Shown here one piece after another: positions 26,986 to 40,600 of a stretch of DNA of 64,000 nucleotides (within the stretch, counting starts at the first letter, position 1; every line of letters starts with the position of its first letter). The notes beneath the pieces were generated by a model, which was not told the origin of the DNA, ran no database searches, and was given only the letters and a program-made list of their open reading frames with translations. The position numbers were made by a program, and so were the translations under genes. Source of the stretch: Myxococcales bacterium (lineage in GTDB: Bacteria > Myxococcota_A > Polyangia > Haliangiales > Haliangiaceae); contig JADKKI010000023.1 in the NCBI GenBank assembly GCA_016720595.1, positions 139,519 through 203,518 on the forward strand, read 5' to 3'.

Positions 26986-27084
26986 CGAGGCAGCCGGGCT
27001 GCAACGCGGGGCCTGGGAGTGTTCGCGCGCTCTGGGCCAAACGCTTCGTCAGGCGACGATCCGACATGCTCGACAACAGTTCGG

Positions 27085-27987
27085 TCAGGAATGGAACTGC
27101 GGCATTGCCTCGATCCGCGCCAGAAAGTCCGCAGGTGCGTCGGCCGGGAGCGGAACGTCCGCGCGGCGAAGGCGGCGCATCCAGTCGATCGTCAACGGCT
27201 GCTCGAGATCCTCGAGTCGCACGGCTGCGGCGGTGGTCTGCCACTTCTCTCCGATCGAGGTGCCGAGTCCAACGGCCCACCCGGCGCACAGCAGCGCGAT
27301 GCGTGAGGCGGTGGAGGCGGAGTACGTGAAGAGCGTGCATGCGGGTCCCGCCAGCGCACGGATCTGCGCGAAGGCGGCGACCGTCCAGAACATCGGATGC
27401 TTCCGAGGCGAGTACATGTCCCAGTAAACGATGTCGGCTCGCGCTGTCTCACGGTCGAGCTGCTCGAACACGTCGCCGTACGCGAGCCGCCAGTCCGTGC
27501 GCGCGGTCGTGTGCCGACCTTCCGCGATGAGTTTCCGTGCCGCAAGCCCGGGTTCTCCTTCGAGACCGAAGGCCTCGGGATGCTCGAGCGCAACGACCAG
27601 CGCGTCGAGGTTGCGTTCGAAGCTGACGATCTCGAGGGACGCACTGCCAGGCGCACCCGCCTCGGCGATCGACCGGGCCGCGAGCGCGATCGACCCCGCG
27701 CCCAGGCCAACGTCGAACACGGTCAGCCGGCGGTCGGCAGACGCGAGGCGATCCCGCAAGCGTGACTGCACGACGTAGAGGTCGCGGGCTTCGGCAAGCG
27801 GGCCGACACCTGGGTGCATGACCTCACCGTCTGCGGTGCAGAGCATCGCCAGGTGGCCGCTCTTGGTACGGACGACTTGATGCTCGACCGCCACTGCCAG
27901 GAACCTATCCGAGTCTATCGCACCGGTGTCGCGTCGGGCACGCCTGGTGTGGCTGCTGCCGGCTCCCTCTTGTACTCCGTCGTCCAA
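27085..27987 (-). CDS. MnmD/MnmC-type tRNA-modification methyltransferase
   Basis: 300 residues. A Rossmann SAM-binding core 'LTVFDVGLGAGSIALAARS' (about 88-106), 'DIVYWDMYSPRKHPMFWTV' and 'TLFTYSASTASRIALLCAGW' match the DUF752/MnmD methyltransferase family. Those enzymes finish the wobble-uridine modification of tRNA (methylation of the 5-aminomethyl group of mnm5s2U34). The FAD-dependent MnmC2 domain is absent, so this is the stand-alone form. It is divergent from the small secreted-protein gene at 28213. The exact start among the early residues is uncertain. Confidence 0.8.
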   Translation of the reverse strand: MDDGVQEGAGSSHTRRARRDTGAIDSDRFLAVAVEHQVVRTKSGHLAMLCTADGEVMHPGVGPLAEARDLYVVQSRLRDRLASADRRLTVFDVGLGAGSIALAARSIAEAGAPGSASLEIVSFERNLDALVVALEHPEAFGLEGEPGLAARKLIAEGRHTTARTDWRLAYGDVFEQLDRETARADIVYWDMYSPRKHPMFWTVAAFAQIRALAGPACTLFTYSASTASRIALLCAGWAVGLGTSIGEKWQTTAAAVRLEDLEQPLTIDWMRRLRRADVPLPADAPADFLARIEAMPQFHS

Positions 27988-28141
27988 TCCGCCGCCCGGC
28001 TCGTCAGTGTGTCCACACCGTCAAAGCGCGCATTCCCGGGCATCTCGGGACCCGTCTTTGCGTAGAAACTATTGGTTCCGTTCGCGATGAAGTACTCGCC
28101 TGTGAACACGGCACTCGTGGGGACTATAGTCGCGCTCGATC

Positions 28142-28160
28142 GTGCAAGCCTCGCTTGCAC
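28142..28160. repeat. Short palindrome with AATTG tail
   Basis: GTGCAAGC-CTC-GCTTGCAC, 8-bp arms, followed at once by AATTGCC. It lies between two divergent starts. The shape and tail resemble the hairpins clustered at 57.4-59.9 kb. Confidence 0.6.
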
Positions 28161-28212
28161 AATTGCCGAGGGCGGCAGCGATCGACGCGCGCGTTGGCAC
28201 TACACTAGTGCA

Positions 28213-28752
28213 ATGAGCCTTCGAATCCTCGTCATCCTCGGTCTCCTGTTCATGTCAACAGCTGCGGTGGAGGCCGGTCCGAGCCTCAAGGATCGCGCCA
28301 CGAAGTTGAAGGTGTTCCTGCCGAAAGCCCCGGCCGGGTGGTCGATGGTCGAGGAGCAGGTCATCGCCCAGGACAGCGCGATGAGCGGGCGCGAGCTCGG
28401 CGTCGTCCGCAAGTACCGCAAGGGGAAGGCGGAGGAGGAGATCGTGATCGTTCACATCGGGATCCAGCCCAGCGGCTCGCCGCTCGACATGGCGCTCATG
28501 GTCGACGATGCGGACAAGGCAGCGAAGGCAAAGATCAACGACGTTTCGTTCGTGATCTCCGAGGTGCTCGGCCAGAAGGCGGCGAGCCGGACGTTAAAGA
28601 ATCCGCTCCGTGCCCGCGACGAGCACACGGTGATCCACAAGCTCGAGAACGGCATGATGGTCAGCTACGAGGTGTGGATGCTGCCGGTGACGGCTGCGGA
28701 GCCGTTCAAGAAGAAGATCGACTACAAGAAGCTCGGCGCGTTGAAGCTCTGA
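28213..28752 (+). CDS. Small secreted protein of unknown function
   Basis: 179 residues with a Sec signal (MSLRILVILGLLFMSTAAVEAG). The mature domain starts 'SLKDRATKLKVFLPKAPAGW' and ends 'EPFKKKIDYKKLGALKL', a compact alpha/beta protein without cysteines. Upstream frame extension (28072) is non-coding in character. A periplasmic location is likely. No family recognised. Confidence 0.65.
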   Translation: MSLRILVILGLLFMSTAAVEAGPSLKDRATKLKVFLPKAPAGWSMVEEQVIAQDSAMSGRELGVVRKYRKGKAEEEIVIVHIGIQPSGSPLDMALMVDDADKAAKAKINDVSFVISEVLGQKAASRTLKNPLRARDEHTVIHKLENGMMVSYEVWMLPVTAAEPFKKKIDYKKLGALKL

Positions 28753-28999
28753 CATGAGGTGAGCGTTCCTCGCCGGGTGCGGTCTCGACGCACCGGCTGC
28801 GCGCACCTCTCGACCGGCCTCGACCTCTCGGGTCCGGTCCCCACGGTTTCCGGCCCGACGTCCGAGGTCGTCGTCGTCGTCGGTTCGGGAATCAACGTCG
28901 ACGCGAGCGGGATCGATCGCTGTCGCTCCTCCGGAGGCAGTTGGTTCCAGCGCTTTGCACAGACCGGTTCGTGGAGCTGCCAACCCCGAGTACCGCGGG
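28753..28999. other. Gap before the duplicated segment
   Basis: No intact gene. A Ser/Gly-coding stretch on the plus strand and a Thr-rich one on the minus strand are readable, but neither has a start with a ribosome-binding site. The sequence AGACCGGTT at 28961 also precedes the intact duplicate near 40720, so homology between the copies may begin here. Confidence 0.35.
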
Positions 29000-30324
29000 C
29001 TAGTTCACGAGCGCGATGAACTGCTTCTCGGTGCGGAGCGCGCGGAACAGCGGATCCTTCTTGATCTGCTTCTTGTTCGCGTTCTGCGCGTTGCGCTTGA
29101 GTGCGCGGCGCAGGAGATCGATCGCGCGCTCGGCGTCGCCGACGGCGGTGGCAAGGCCGGCGGCTTTGACGAATAGGTCCGCATCGTCGAGCTTGTCGGT
29201 GGCATCGAGCCACACCTTGGCGTCGGCGGCGTCGACGTGGCCCTCCGCTACGTACTCCGTGAACCGGGGAAGGAGCTCCCCCGGTGGTTCGTCGCCAGCT
29301 CGCCAATGAGCGGCCCGCACGCTGAGGAGCGCCGCGGGCTGTCCGCGAGCTTCGAGATCTTGACCTGATCTCGAGGCCGCGTGCCTCCGTGTCCTCCTCG
29401 TCGGCCTGGTCGCCGGTCCACCGCGCACGCATTGCCTCGAGCGAGTCGTCGTCGAAGCGGCGTGTGTACGGACCGTAGATCTCACCGTCGTCTTTCAGCG
29501 TGCGCCGTGTGGACGCGAGGTCGGTCCATGCGTCGTGCCATGCGGTGTAGCTGTCGTCGGTCATCTCAAACGGCGTCCCATCGGCGGCGTGGAAACGTGT
29601 GCTCGAGGCGAGCTTCTCGTGACGGCCGCGGTAGCGCCGGGCGCGAGTGACGTCGAGCCATGATCCAGGACGGAGACACGAGGCCGTGCTTGGCTGGCTT
29701 GAGTTCCTCGCGCGTGAGCCGATGATCCGAGAACCAGCTCGGGATATCGAGTTGGGGGTCCACGCTGCACAACGCGGCGACGAGCGCGGCGCTGTCGATC
29801 TGGTTCCCGCTGCTGTTGAACAGCGACAGCGGCGCGAGCCACACCGCCGGTCCGAGCAAGGCCACCGGGGCGCCGGCCTTTCGACGGCTGGTCGCCAGGC
29901 CTGCCAGCGTGGCTCCGACCTCGTCGAGCGGAAACGCGATCAGCACCGGTCTCCCAGCTTCGGGGTGTAGCAGGCGAACTCCTTCGGGGGAGTTCTCGGG
30001 CGCCGTGGATGGGAGCCATCGTCGATTCGGGAACGCGCGGTAACTGCCGACGGTGTCTGTGATGACCTTGCGCGCGGCCGACATCGCCTTCGGCGCCGCG
30101 TGTCGTCGACTTCGTGCCCTTTGCGAGGAAGCCACGGAACACGAGCGGGCGCTTGGTCATCCTGAGTGCGAGGCTGATGCAGGCGTCGATCCTTGCCGCT
30201 CGCGGCATCGAACATCACCGTGAGCGCGCCCCATCAGTGCGGTGCGGCCCTTCATGCTGGGATTCGTTGCGAGCGTCTTGTTGACCCGTGCGGCCAGAGC
30301 CGAGGACGGAGCTTTGGATGCCAT
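29000..30324 (-). pseudogene. Frameshifted copy of the 454-residue protein gene at 40764-42128
   Basis: Pieces of the intact product appear in three frames, for example 'TRRFDDDSLEAMRARWTGDQ', 'GNQIDSAALVAALCSVDPQL' and 'GHVDAADAKVWLDATDKLDD'. At least half a dozen frame changes are needed to align it with the intact copy. It is non-functional as written, unless the indels are sequencing errors. Confidence 0.8.
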
Positions 30325-30366
30325 CGCCGGGGATGATATCTGTGCCCCGGACCCAAGGCTACGAGG

Positions 30367-31012
30367 TCACGACCGCGGTCGCCCGAGGAGCAGCCGGTTC
30401 TTGGCGCTCACGTTCGCGGGAATCGCGTCGACGAACACGTCGTCGCCGCGCTCGATAAGCCACATCGTGCGCTCCTCGTCGATCACCGCGGCAGGATCCG
30501 CGAGGCCAACGAGATCGGCACGCCGCCTCGTCCGGTGGCAGCAGGGCATGAGGGCCACGCGTCCAGCGCGGCCGCTCGACTCAGCACTGTATCGGAGAGA
30601 TCGCAGGCATGGGCCGAAACGATGACGTCACCGGTGCCGAGGTGCGTCCTCGAGGCGCGCCCGCTCGGAATGACACGGCCGGCGATGTTCGGAAACGCGG
30701 CGACGACGGCGGCGGCCAGGACGGAGTTCTTCGCGGGGCGGACGTCGACCGCGGGGCCCTCGAGGGGATCGTTGCCTTGCGGCAGGAGTACCTGGGCGGG
30801 CAAGCCGTAACCGGCGCAGAGGTCCACCACGCGGACGACCGTGTCGCCTGCAAGCCGTACGGATCCGCGTGGCCTCTCACGCCTCGTGCAGCTCCTTGCG
30901 TGGCGGCAGTCAACGGCGCAGATCGCACGTCCGGTGTATCGAGCATGCCGTCGTCAGGGTAATAGCGCGCGTGCGACGGTGACAGCTTGTTGCGTGAACC
31001 GGGACCGTGCAC
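30367..31012 (-). pseudogene. Frameshifted copy of the methyltransferase gene at 42171-42839
   Basis: The start region 'MHGPGSRNKLSPSHARYYPD' and the end 'ANVSAKNRLLLGRPRS' are both present, but in different frames. 'VVDLCAGYGLPAQVLLPQGN' preserves the SAM-binding motif with substitutions. Net loss is about 23 bases against the intact copy. Confidence 0.8.
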
Positions 31013-31111
31013 GAGCTCTCGGGGCGACTATACGCTGCGAGCTCGGCGCCGCCGCCGTGAAGGCAGAGGCGACCATGGAGATCTATGCCTATCCGGAGCG
31101 AAACTGAGCCG

Positions 31112-32398
31112 ATGCGGTCATGGACCCTGTACGTCACGCTGCTGGTCGCGGCATGCGCTCCGGCGCCGCCCGTTCCGGCACGCCACGCCACACCTTCGAG
31201 CGTGGCTCCGGGCAAGCCGTCGAGCCGCCCCCGTTCGAGGACACGCTTCGCTTGCTGAAGACGATGGAGTACCCCCGACGCCGAGCTCCGCGCGAAGGCG
31301 GTGCGCGCGCGGTTCGCCGCCGAGATCGGTGTCTGTCGATGGCGCGGAACCGAGGCGATGAGCGACGAAGCCTTCCAGGCGGTGGCGAGCACGGTGGCTG
31401 GCTGTTTCGCGCCTGAAGGTCGCGCGGGATCGACGGTCCACCTGTTCATCAGCGGAAGCGACGGAGGCTCTGCAAAGCATCGACCGGCTGGTGGCGACTT
31501 TCGCGTCGGAGCTCGCCTGGCGAGCCCCCACGTTCGATCCGTCCGCGCCCATTCTGCTGAGCCAGGGGCCGTTCCAGTGCGAGCTCGATCACCTCGACCA
31601 CGCCGCCACCGGGTTCTCCCGTACTGGCTCCGCGGCAAGGTCCCGGTGATGCCGCCCGGCGCGCTCGGCGATTGCTCGTCGGCATGACGTTCGATGCGAC
31701 GGAACGTTCGCCACGTCGAGTCGCCGGGCAGGGCAGGAGCCCGCGGGCGGACCTTCGATCGCGCCGCCGAGCTCGTCCGACTGCCCACGCGGCCGGTGTC
31801 GGCGTGGACTGGGTCATCCCAGCAGCCCGACTGGCCCGGTGGTCGGCGCGGACCGCGGCCGAGCGGCGACGCGTGTTCGACGCGCTCGCGACATCCCTCG
31901 CCCGGATCTCCAGCACCGATCGGGTGACGGCGTGACGCTCTGGTTCACTGGCTACCCGCCGACGCCGGAGCGGAGCGCATGTTCGACGACCTGATCTCCG
32001 CGATCGTGACCAAGCAGAAGGCGGGCGGCATGCCTGGCCGCATCAGTGTCCTCGTGCCGCATGACGCCGTCGGCACGGGGCTGTACGACTACCGACACCT
32101 CGTCAACCTGGTGGGGCAGATGCGCCCCGACGCCGAGCGAAGCCAGGGAGGCGCAGTGTTCGTGCTCCTGGAAGAGCCCACCACGGAATCCAAGAAGCGG
32201 CTGCGGATGGGCATCGAGGAGGCGCTCCGCGGCCCCGACCGCATACGGCTGCTGCGGTCCATCGTCCCGGTCATCACGTTCGATGGCCGGTCGTGGCAGC
32301 AGCTCTCGGATGACGAGCTCTACGCGGCGGACAACTACGCCGGCCTCGGGTTCTGGCTGAGCTCCACGGAGCTGAAGCCGTCTCGGGCGAGTCGATGA
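31112..32398 (+). pseudogene. Frameshifted copy of the lipoprotein gene at 43441-44751
   Basis: The N-terminus 'MRSWTLYVTLLVAACAPAPP' and the last 139 codons (from about 31979, 'MFDDLISAIVTKQKAGGMPG') are well preserved. The middle is broken by several one-base indels near 31190, 31410, 31610 and 31700-31900. The C-terminal open piece might be a residual ORF, but it lacks a signal. Confidence 0.8.
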
Positions 32399-32426
32399 CC
32401 GACGGCGGGACCGGCACTATTAGGAA

Positions 32427-32579
32427 CCCTGACCGAGGTTGATTCTCGGACAGGGGAGAGACGTGGCGGCCTGTCCGAGACCTGTCCGAAGTGCGGAGCG
32501 GCTCCGTGTCCGAGATCTGTCCGAAGCAATCGCCAGAGCGCACCACCCGAGACCCCGTCACTCAACCCCGGAGCGGGCT
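32427..32579. repeat. MITE-like repeat, copy B
   Basis: The left end CCCTGACCGAGGTTGAT matches copy A except for one base. The interior keeps CTGTCCGAGACCTGTCCGA- and GTGTCCGAGATCTGTCCGA-type motifs. The right end (near CTCAACCCCGGAGCGGGCTA) is diverged. It abuts the right edge of duplication copy 1 and is followed by the 3' end of the kinase gene. Confidence 0.7.
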
Positions 32580-32607
32580 ACGGCAACCCCGGAGGGGGCT
32601 ACGCGGC

Positions 32608-35409
<2,802 letters not shown>

Positions 35410-35442
35410 GTAGGCGACGCTAGCGCGATAAGCTCCGCCTGC
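35410..35442. promoter_or_regulatory. Very short divergent intergenic region between kinase and sigma-factor genes
   Basis: Only 33 bases lie between the chosen GTG starts. Promoters for either gene must therefore overlap the other's coding region, or one of the starts is further downstream. Confidence 0.4.
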
Positions 35443-36267
35443 GTGAGCGGAGTGTTGTTGGAGAGCCTGGTGGACACCCACTGGGACGCGGGGCGCGCGG
35501 CCTGGCCGACCGTCACCGTCGCGCGCGACCGCTACGGCGCGGAGCTGGCGCGCCGCCTCGGGCCCGACGCGACGGAGGACGTGCTCGCGAAGTGCTGCGG
35601 TGCGGACCTCTACCTCGCGATCGCGTGCGCCGACGGTGACACCGTCGCGATCGAGTGCCTCGACCGCGAGTTCATCGCCGACGTGCAGCACGTCGCGCGC
35701 AAGCTGCGTGCGACGCCGGACCAGGCCGCCGAGGCGAGGTCGCAGCTGTCCCGCGTGCTGCTCGTCGACGAGCCCGGCCGTGTCGCCGGGCTGCGCGACT
35801 ACGCCGGGCGCGGCAACCTGCGCGGCTACATCCGCGTCATCGTCACCCGCGACCTGATCAAGACCATCCAGCGCGGTCGCCGCGCGCCGCTCCTCGTCAG
35901 CGACGAGATCCTCGCGCGCCTCGGCACGCAGCACGATCCGGAGATCAGCGTGCTTCGCGCCCAGTATCACGGCGCTGTTCACGAGGCGATGCGCGACGCG
36001 ATCACGAAGCTAGACGACCGGACGCGCGCGCTCTTGCGCTACCAGATCGTCGACGCCTGGACGGTGGATCAGGTCGCCGATGTCTATGGCGTGCACCGCG
36101 CCACGGCGGCGCGCTGGATGGTCGCCGCGCGCGCCACGCTCGCCGAGGGCATCCGCGCCGAGCTCGCCGCTCGGCTGTCGATCGAACCCGACGAGGTCGC
36201 TTCGATCATCCGCCTCGTGCAGAGCCGGGTCGATGTCTCGCTCGATCGCCTGCTCGGGACCGGCTGA
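35443..36267 (+). CDS. Sigma-70-family (ECF-like) RNA polymerase sigma factor
   Basis: 274 residues from GTG 35443. 'NLRGYIRVIVTRDLIKTIQR' matches the sigma region 2 helix found in myxobacterial long ECF-like factors. The C-terminal half has a region-4-like helix-turn-helix 'WTVDQVADVYGVHRATAARW' followed by 'MVAARATLAEGI'. It would direct polymerase to a specific regulon. Its divergent neighbour is a kinase with an anti-sigma-like zinc finger, so kinase-controlled sigma activity is a reasonable inference. Confidence 0.82.
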   Translation: MSGVLLESLVDTHWDAGRAAWPTVTVARDRYGAELARRLGPDATEDVLAKCCGADLYLAIACADGDTVAIECLDREFIADVQHVARKLRATPDQAAEARSQLSRVLLVDEPGRVAGLRDYAGRGNLRGYIRVIVTRDLIKTIQRGRRAPLLVSDEILARLGTQHDPEISVLRAQYHGAVHEAMRDAITKLDDRTRALLRYQIVDAWTVDQVADVYGVHRATAARWMVAARATLAEGIRAELAARLSIEPDEVASIIRLVQSRVDVSLDRLLGTG

Positions 36268-36404
36268 TCCGGGTACGGACCATCAGTGGTCGGATCGCCG
36301 TGTAGATGGCGCACATCCCCACACGGCCGCACTACCCGTAAGTGGCTGTGTTCGCGACGCAATCTTTCTGCGCGACGAAACGGCCGGCGCGGCTCCTTAC
36401 CACC

Positions 36405-37565
36405 ATGACACGAACTCTCCTGGTCTCGTCGCTCCTCGTGCTCGCCACCGTTGCTGTCCCCACCGTCGCTCATGCGACGCCGACGTGGGTGCCCGGCATC
36501 GCTCAGTCCATTCCCTTCAACTGCGCCAGCAAGCCGGATGCCGCTGTCGCAACGCAGGTCAGCTACGTCAACGATCCGGTGAGTCCGCTGAAGACGGGCG
36601 ATAGCGGATACGTGAGGGCCGTCGCGCAGGCCGTCGACTGCACGAACGGCGCAACGATGGAGGTCTTCCTGCCGGCGGGCGCGAGCCTCGACACCACGAA
36701 GCAGATGCTCTGCATTCGCGAAAAGACCACCGGCCTGTCGGACCCGATCACGAACTGCGCCCCGTGGGGCTACGTCGGACCGCACGGCGGCCTGATGTTC
36801 ACCAACGGCGCGGTGACGCTCGCCCCGGATTGGTACCTCGAGCTCCAGATCCCGATCGTCTACAACGCGGAGCTGGTCGGCGCGGCCGGCGGCAGCGCGC
36901 ACGCGTTCCGGGTGAGGACCGACAGTCTGTCGGGAAACGCGGAGCCGTCCGTGCCCGTGACGGTCGGCTACCGCGCCAGGCTCGAGAACATCAACTCCTC
37001 GAACATCACGACGACGACCGCCCAGCTCAACGTGAATCTGTTCTCGTACTTCAAGGCCGGGCAGCTCGTCATCGACTACGGCACGACGAGCGCGCTCGGC
37101 CAGAGCACCACGCCGGGCCAGGTGCCCGGTACCTCCGCCAACTTCCCGAGCGCCAACGCCGTGCTCACCGGGCTCGCGCCGGCCACCGAATACTTCTGGC
37201 GGGCGCGCTTCGTCACCACCAGCGGCACGTTCTACGGCGAGAAGCAGGCCTTCAACACGAAGGTGCCAGTTCTGAGCGTCGCCACCACCGGTCGCGGCTA
37301 CGGCAAGATCACCAGTAACCCGGCGGGCATCGACTGCGGCGCGAGCTCCTCGAACATGTGCGCGGTCAGCGTGGCGCCCGGCCTTACCGTCACGCTCTAT
37401 GCGACGCCGAGCACGCGTGCCTACACGTTCACCGGCTGGAGTGGCGCGTGCACCGGCTCAGGTGCGTGCACCGTGTTGGTGGACGATTCGAAGTCGGTGA
37501 CCGCGAACTTCGAGTACTTCGACTCGTCGGGGACGCCGCTGCCGGGCCCGGGCCCGCGCCGCTAA
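36405..37565 (+). CDS. Secreted protein with FN3-like and InlB B-repeat-like domains
   Basis: 386 residues. Signal peptide 'MTRTLLVSSLLVLATVAVPTVAHA'. The middle (about 185-290) reads like a fibronectin type III domain ('TTTTAQLNVNLFSYFKAGQL', 'LTGLAPATEYFWRARFVTTS'). The C-terminus (about 295-372, 'GYGKITSNPAGIDCG', 'TPSTRAYTFTGWSGACTGSG', 'SVTANFEYF') is a divergent InlB B-repeat-like module. It ends in a Pro/Gly tail. Probably a cell-surface or matrix protein. The first 60 residues of the mature part are unassigned. Confidence 0.75.
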   Translation: MTRTLLVSSLLVLATVAVPTVAHATPTWVPGIAQSIPFNCASKPDAAVATQVSYVNDPVSPLKTGDSGYVRAVAQAVDCTNGATMEVFLPAGASLDTTKQMLCIREKTTGLSDPITNCAPWGYVGPHGGLMFTNGAVTLAPDWYLELQIPIVYNAELVGAAGGSAHAFRVRTDSLSGNAEPSVPVTVGYRARLENINSSNITTTTAQLNVNLFSYFKAGQLVIDYGTTSALGQSTTPGQVPGTSANFPSANAVLTGLAPATEYFWRARFVTTSGTFYGEKQAFNTKVPVLSVATTGRGYGKITSNPAGIDCGASSSNMCAVSVAPGLTVTLYATPSTRAYTFTGWSGACTGSGACTVLVDDSKSVTANFEYFDSSGTPLPGPGPRR

Positions 37566-37641
37566 GCGCGCGAGATCGCCGGCGAGTGCGCGCCGCGCGG
37601 ATTTCTTTGCGACGGATCCCGAGACCACGCTCCTACCCGTC

Positions 37642-40600
37642 ATGAAGCGCCTCCCTATCGTTCTCGTCATGGTCTATCCGGCGATCTCTCGCGCCGAGAC
37701 CGCGATCAAGTTCCCCGACTGCACGAAGGTCGATCACGCCGTGACGTCGCAGTGCTGGGACTTCGAGGACGGCACGCTCGACGACGCCGGCTTCGGCGCG
37801 TGGACTGCAACCGGCACCGCGTTCGCGACCCAGCCGACGTTCGGCGACAATGTCATGGCGTCGCGCATCCTCACCAAGCAACCGAGCGCGATGCGTACGA
37901 CGGGCACCATGCTCGACGATCTGCGGGATCTCGGAGGCGACTTCTGGGAGACGCCGTACCCCATCGGTCATCAGGGCCAGTTCTGGATCGGCACGTTCGA
38001 GAACCGACCCGACGAACGTGCTGCATGGAGCGCGGTCCAAGGCGATAGCCCGATGGGCACCATCACGTCGCCGAGCTTCGTGATCGATCAGCAATACGTC
38101 ACGTTCCTGGTCGGCGGCACGTGTGACGCCTTGACCGAGAAGGTCGAGGTCCAGCTCGAGGTCAGCGGATTCTGGGTGCCTTTCATCGATGTCGCCGGGG
38201 CGTCCATGGTGACCGGGACTTGCAGCGAGCTGATGGAGCGCAAGGTGATCCCCATGTACGCGCTCCAGGGAAGGACCGCACGCATCGTCGTCACGGACGA
38301 TTCGCCAAACGGGCACATCAACGTCGACGACGTACGGCACACGAGCGTCTATCCGATGGATGGCGGTGGCGCGAACCGCCCACTATGGGGCTTCGCCGAC
38401 ACCCATGCGCATCCGGGAAACCACCAGTCGTTTCAAGCGCTGAACGGCGGTGGTCATCTGCTCGACGGCGTCCCCGACCACCCCGACTCGGTGATGCGCG
38501 GTCGATGCGATGGCGGCGATCACGGCCAACGCAACCACGTCGGAGGTCGCACCGCATCGTTCACGGCCGATACCGCGAGTCTAGGCAGCGCACCGGCGAT
38601 GCCCGAGGGATGCGATGGGCTGAGCTGCTTCTACAAGCAGCAGAGTCCGACCTTCAATGCCCCGGGAAACACTCTCCTCGACCACGCCCATCATGATCCC
38701 AACGTCGGCGCACCGTACTGGTACACGCGCACTCACCAGCAGATGTACCTCGACTGGATCAAGCGGTCGTATCAGGGTGGCCAACGCTTGCTGGTTGCGA
38801 CCGCGGGCAACAACGAGTTGCTCGGCTCGGTGCTACGCGACGGTCATCGCGATCCGCAAGTCTCCGATTACGGCGCGGTGCGGCGCTTCGCGGCGTACAT
38901 GAAGTGGCTCGTCGCGAACCCGAACAACTCGTGGATGGAGATCGCATACACGCCCGCTGATGCGCGCCGCATCATTCGCGGCAATCGGCTCGCGATCATC
39001 CTGTCGACGGAGGTCGAGGACATCGGCGACCACTGCAAGGGCGATATCTCGTGGCCCTATCCCGATCAGGATGGCGGCCAGACGACCACGATGTCGACCA
39101 ACGGCGCAAACCCGTGGAACCAGATCAAGGTCAGGACGTCGTGCGGCAACAACACCAACGACTGGGTGAATCGCGTCGAGAGCCTCTACGCTGCCGGCTA
39201 CCGGATGATCATTCCGATGCACTTCTCGAACAACGATCTCGGTGGTCCGGCCGTCTACACCGACCTGCACAACATGAACAACCGGTTCATGAACGGCGCG
39301 TTTCTGAGCGTGATGAGCTCGCCCGACGTGGAGTTCCGGCTTGGCGAGTCCGCCCGCAAGCACGACGAGATGTCCGTGAAGAACTTCCACACGCCGCCAA
39401 ATCCGCTCGCGGCGTGGAACATCGGGGAGATTGGTTGGTGCCAGACAAACTTCGTCGGGGGCTGCGTTGCGGGCATCGGAATGGGGTGGCTGGTCTTTCT
39501 GCCAAGGATCGAGGTCGTGCTCTCGATCCTGACCCAGGCCACCTACACGCCGATCCCGATCGCCGCGCTGTCGCCGCTACCAAAGTACGATCCATCGAAT
39601 CCTCGCGGGCACGTCAACACGGTGGGGCTCACGCCGCAGGGTCGTGCCGTCCTGCAGGCGATGATGGATCGCGGCATGTTGATCGATGTCGCGCACATGA
39701 GCGACCTCGGCCGGAATTCCTTGCTCGGCCTCGGGGGGACTACGAACAGCAACTCGATCGTGAACCCTGGCTGCGATCTCACGAAGCCGTCCTGTCAGGA
39801 CAGCGCGTATCCCGTGATCTCGAGTCACGCCGGTCTGCGCCAGCTCCAGCGCGTCCGCGATGAGGGCGGTATCGACGGCGAGATGATCGATCGCATCCAC
39901 GCGATCGGTGGAACCGTCGCCGTGGGCACGGCCGGCGGCGACCCACTCGCGCCCGACATGTCGATGGGCCCGGACGATCCGTCGACGGGGCGACCATGGA
40001 CCGGGATCCTGGCGACGACCGTGATGGACGACTGCGCCGGCTCGAGCAAGACGTTCGCGCAGGGCTACCTGTACGCACTGCGGATGACGAAGGGAAAGGG
40101 CATCACGCTCGGTACGGATCTCAACGGTTTCGAGGCTCAGCTCAACCCGCGCTTCGGCACGATGGGCTGCTACGCGCGCGGCACCATTCCGCGGATCGTG
40201 CAGTTCGCCCACGACGGCACCACGCTGATCGACGCGCAGAGCGTCGTGCCGTACAAGTACGATTCGGAGAACATCTTCATGCCGTTCGGGACCGCCGGCG
40301 CGCAACGCGTCGAACAGCGCGACCACAGCGACGGGATCAACTACACCCACTATCGTGGACGGCCACCGGTGGGCGGTCCCGGCCCGGGACTCAAGTTCTT
40401 CAACCTCGTCGATCCGTCCGCCTTCGTGCCGTACATGCAGCAACAGCAATGGGGCAAGCCGCTCCCCGCGACGCTCGACCCGATCTCGATGAAGTCACTC
40501 GCGCGGTCGCCTTCGCTGATGGCCCTGACCTCCATGGCCGGTCGCACCTTCGACTTCAACTACGACGGGCTCGCGAACTACGGCCTGCTCCCCGACCTCC

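Larger units (their letters stand above)
28961..32418. repeat. Segmental duplication, decayed copy 1
   Basis: About 3.4 kb closely similar to 40738-44777 and in the same order: TPR-like protein, methyltransferase, lipoprotein. All three genes here carry multiple small indels, mostly deletions relative to the other copy (net losses of about 40, 23 and 24 bases). The NTF2-like gene of the intact copy is absent. The right edge is 'GGCACTAT', followed directly by a MITE-like repeat. Confidence 0.85.
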
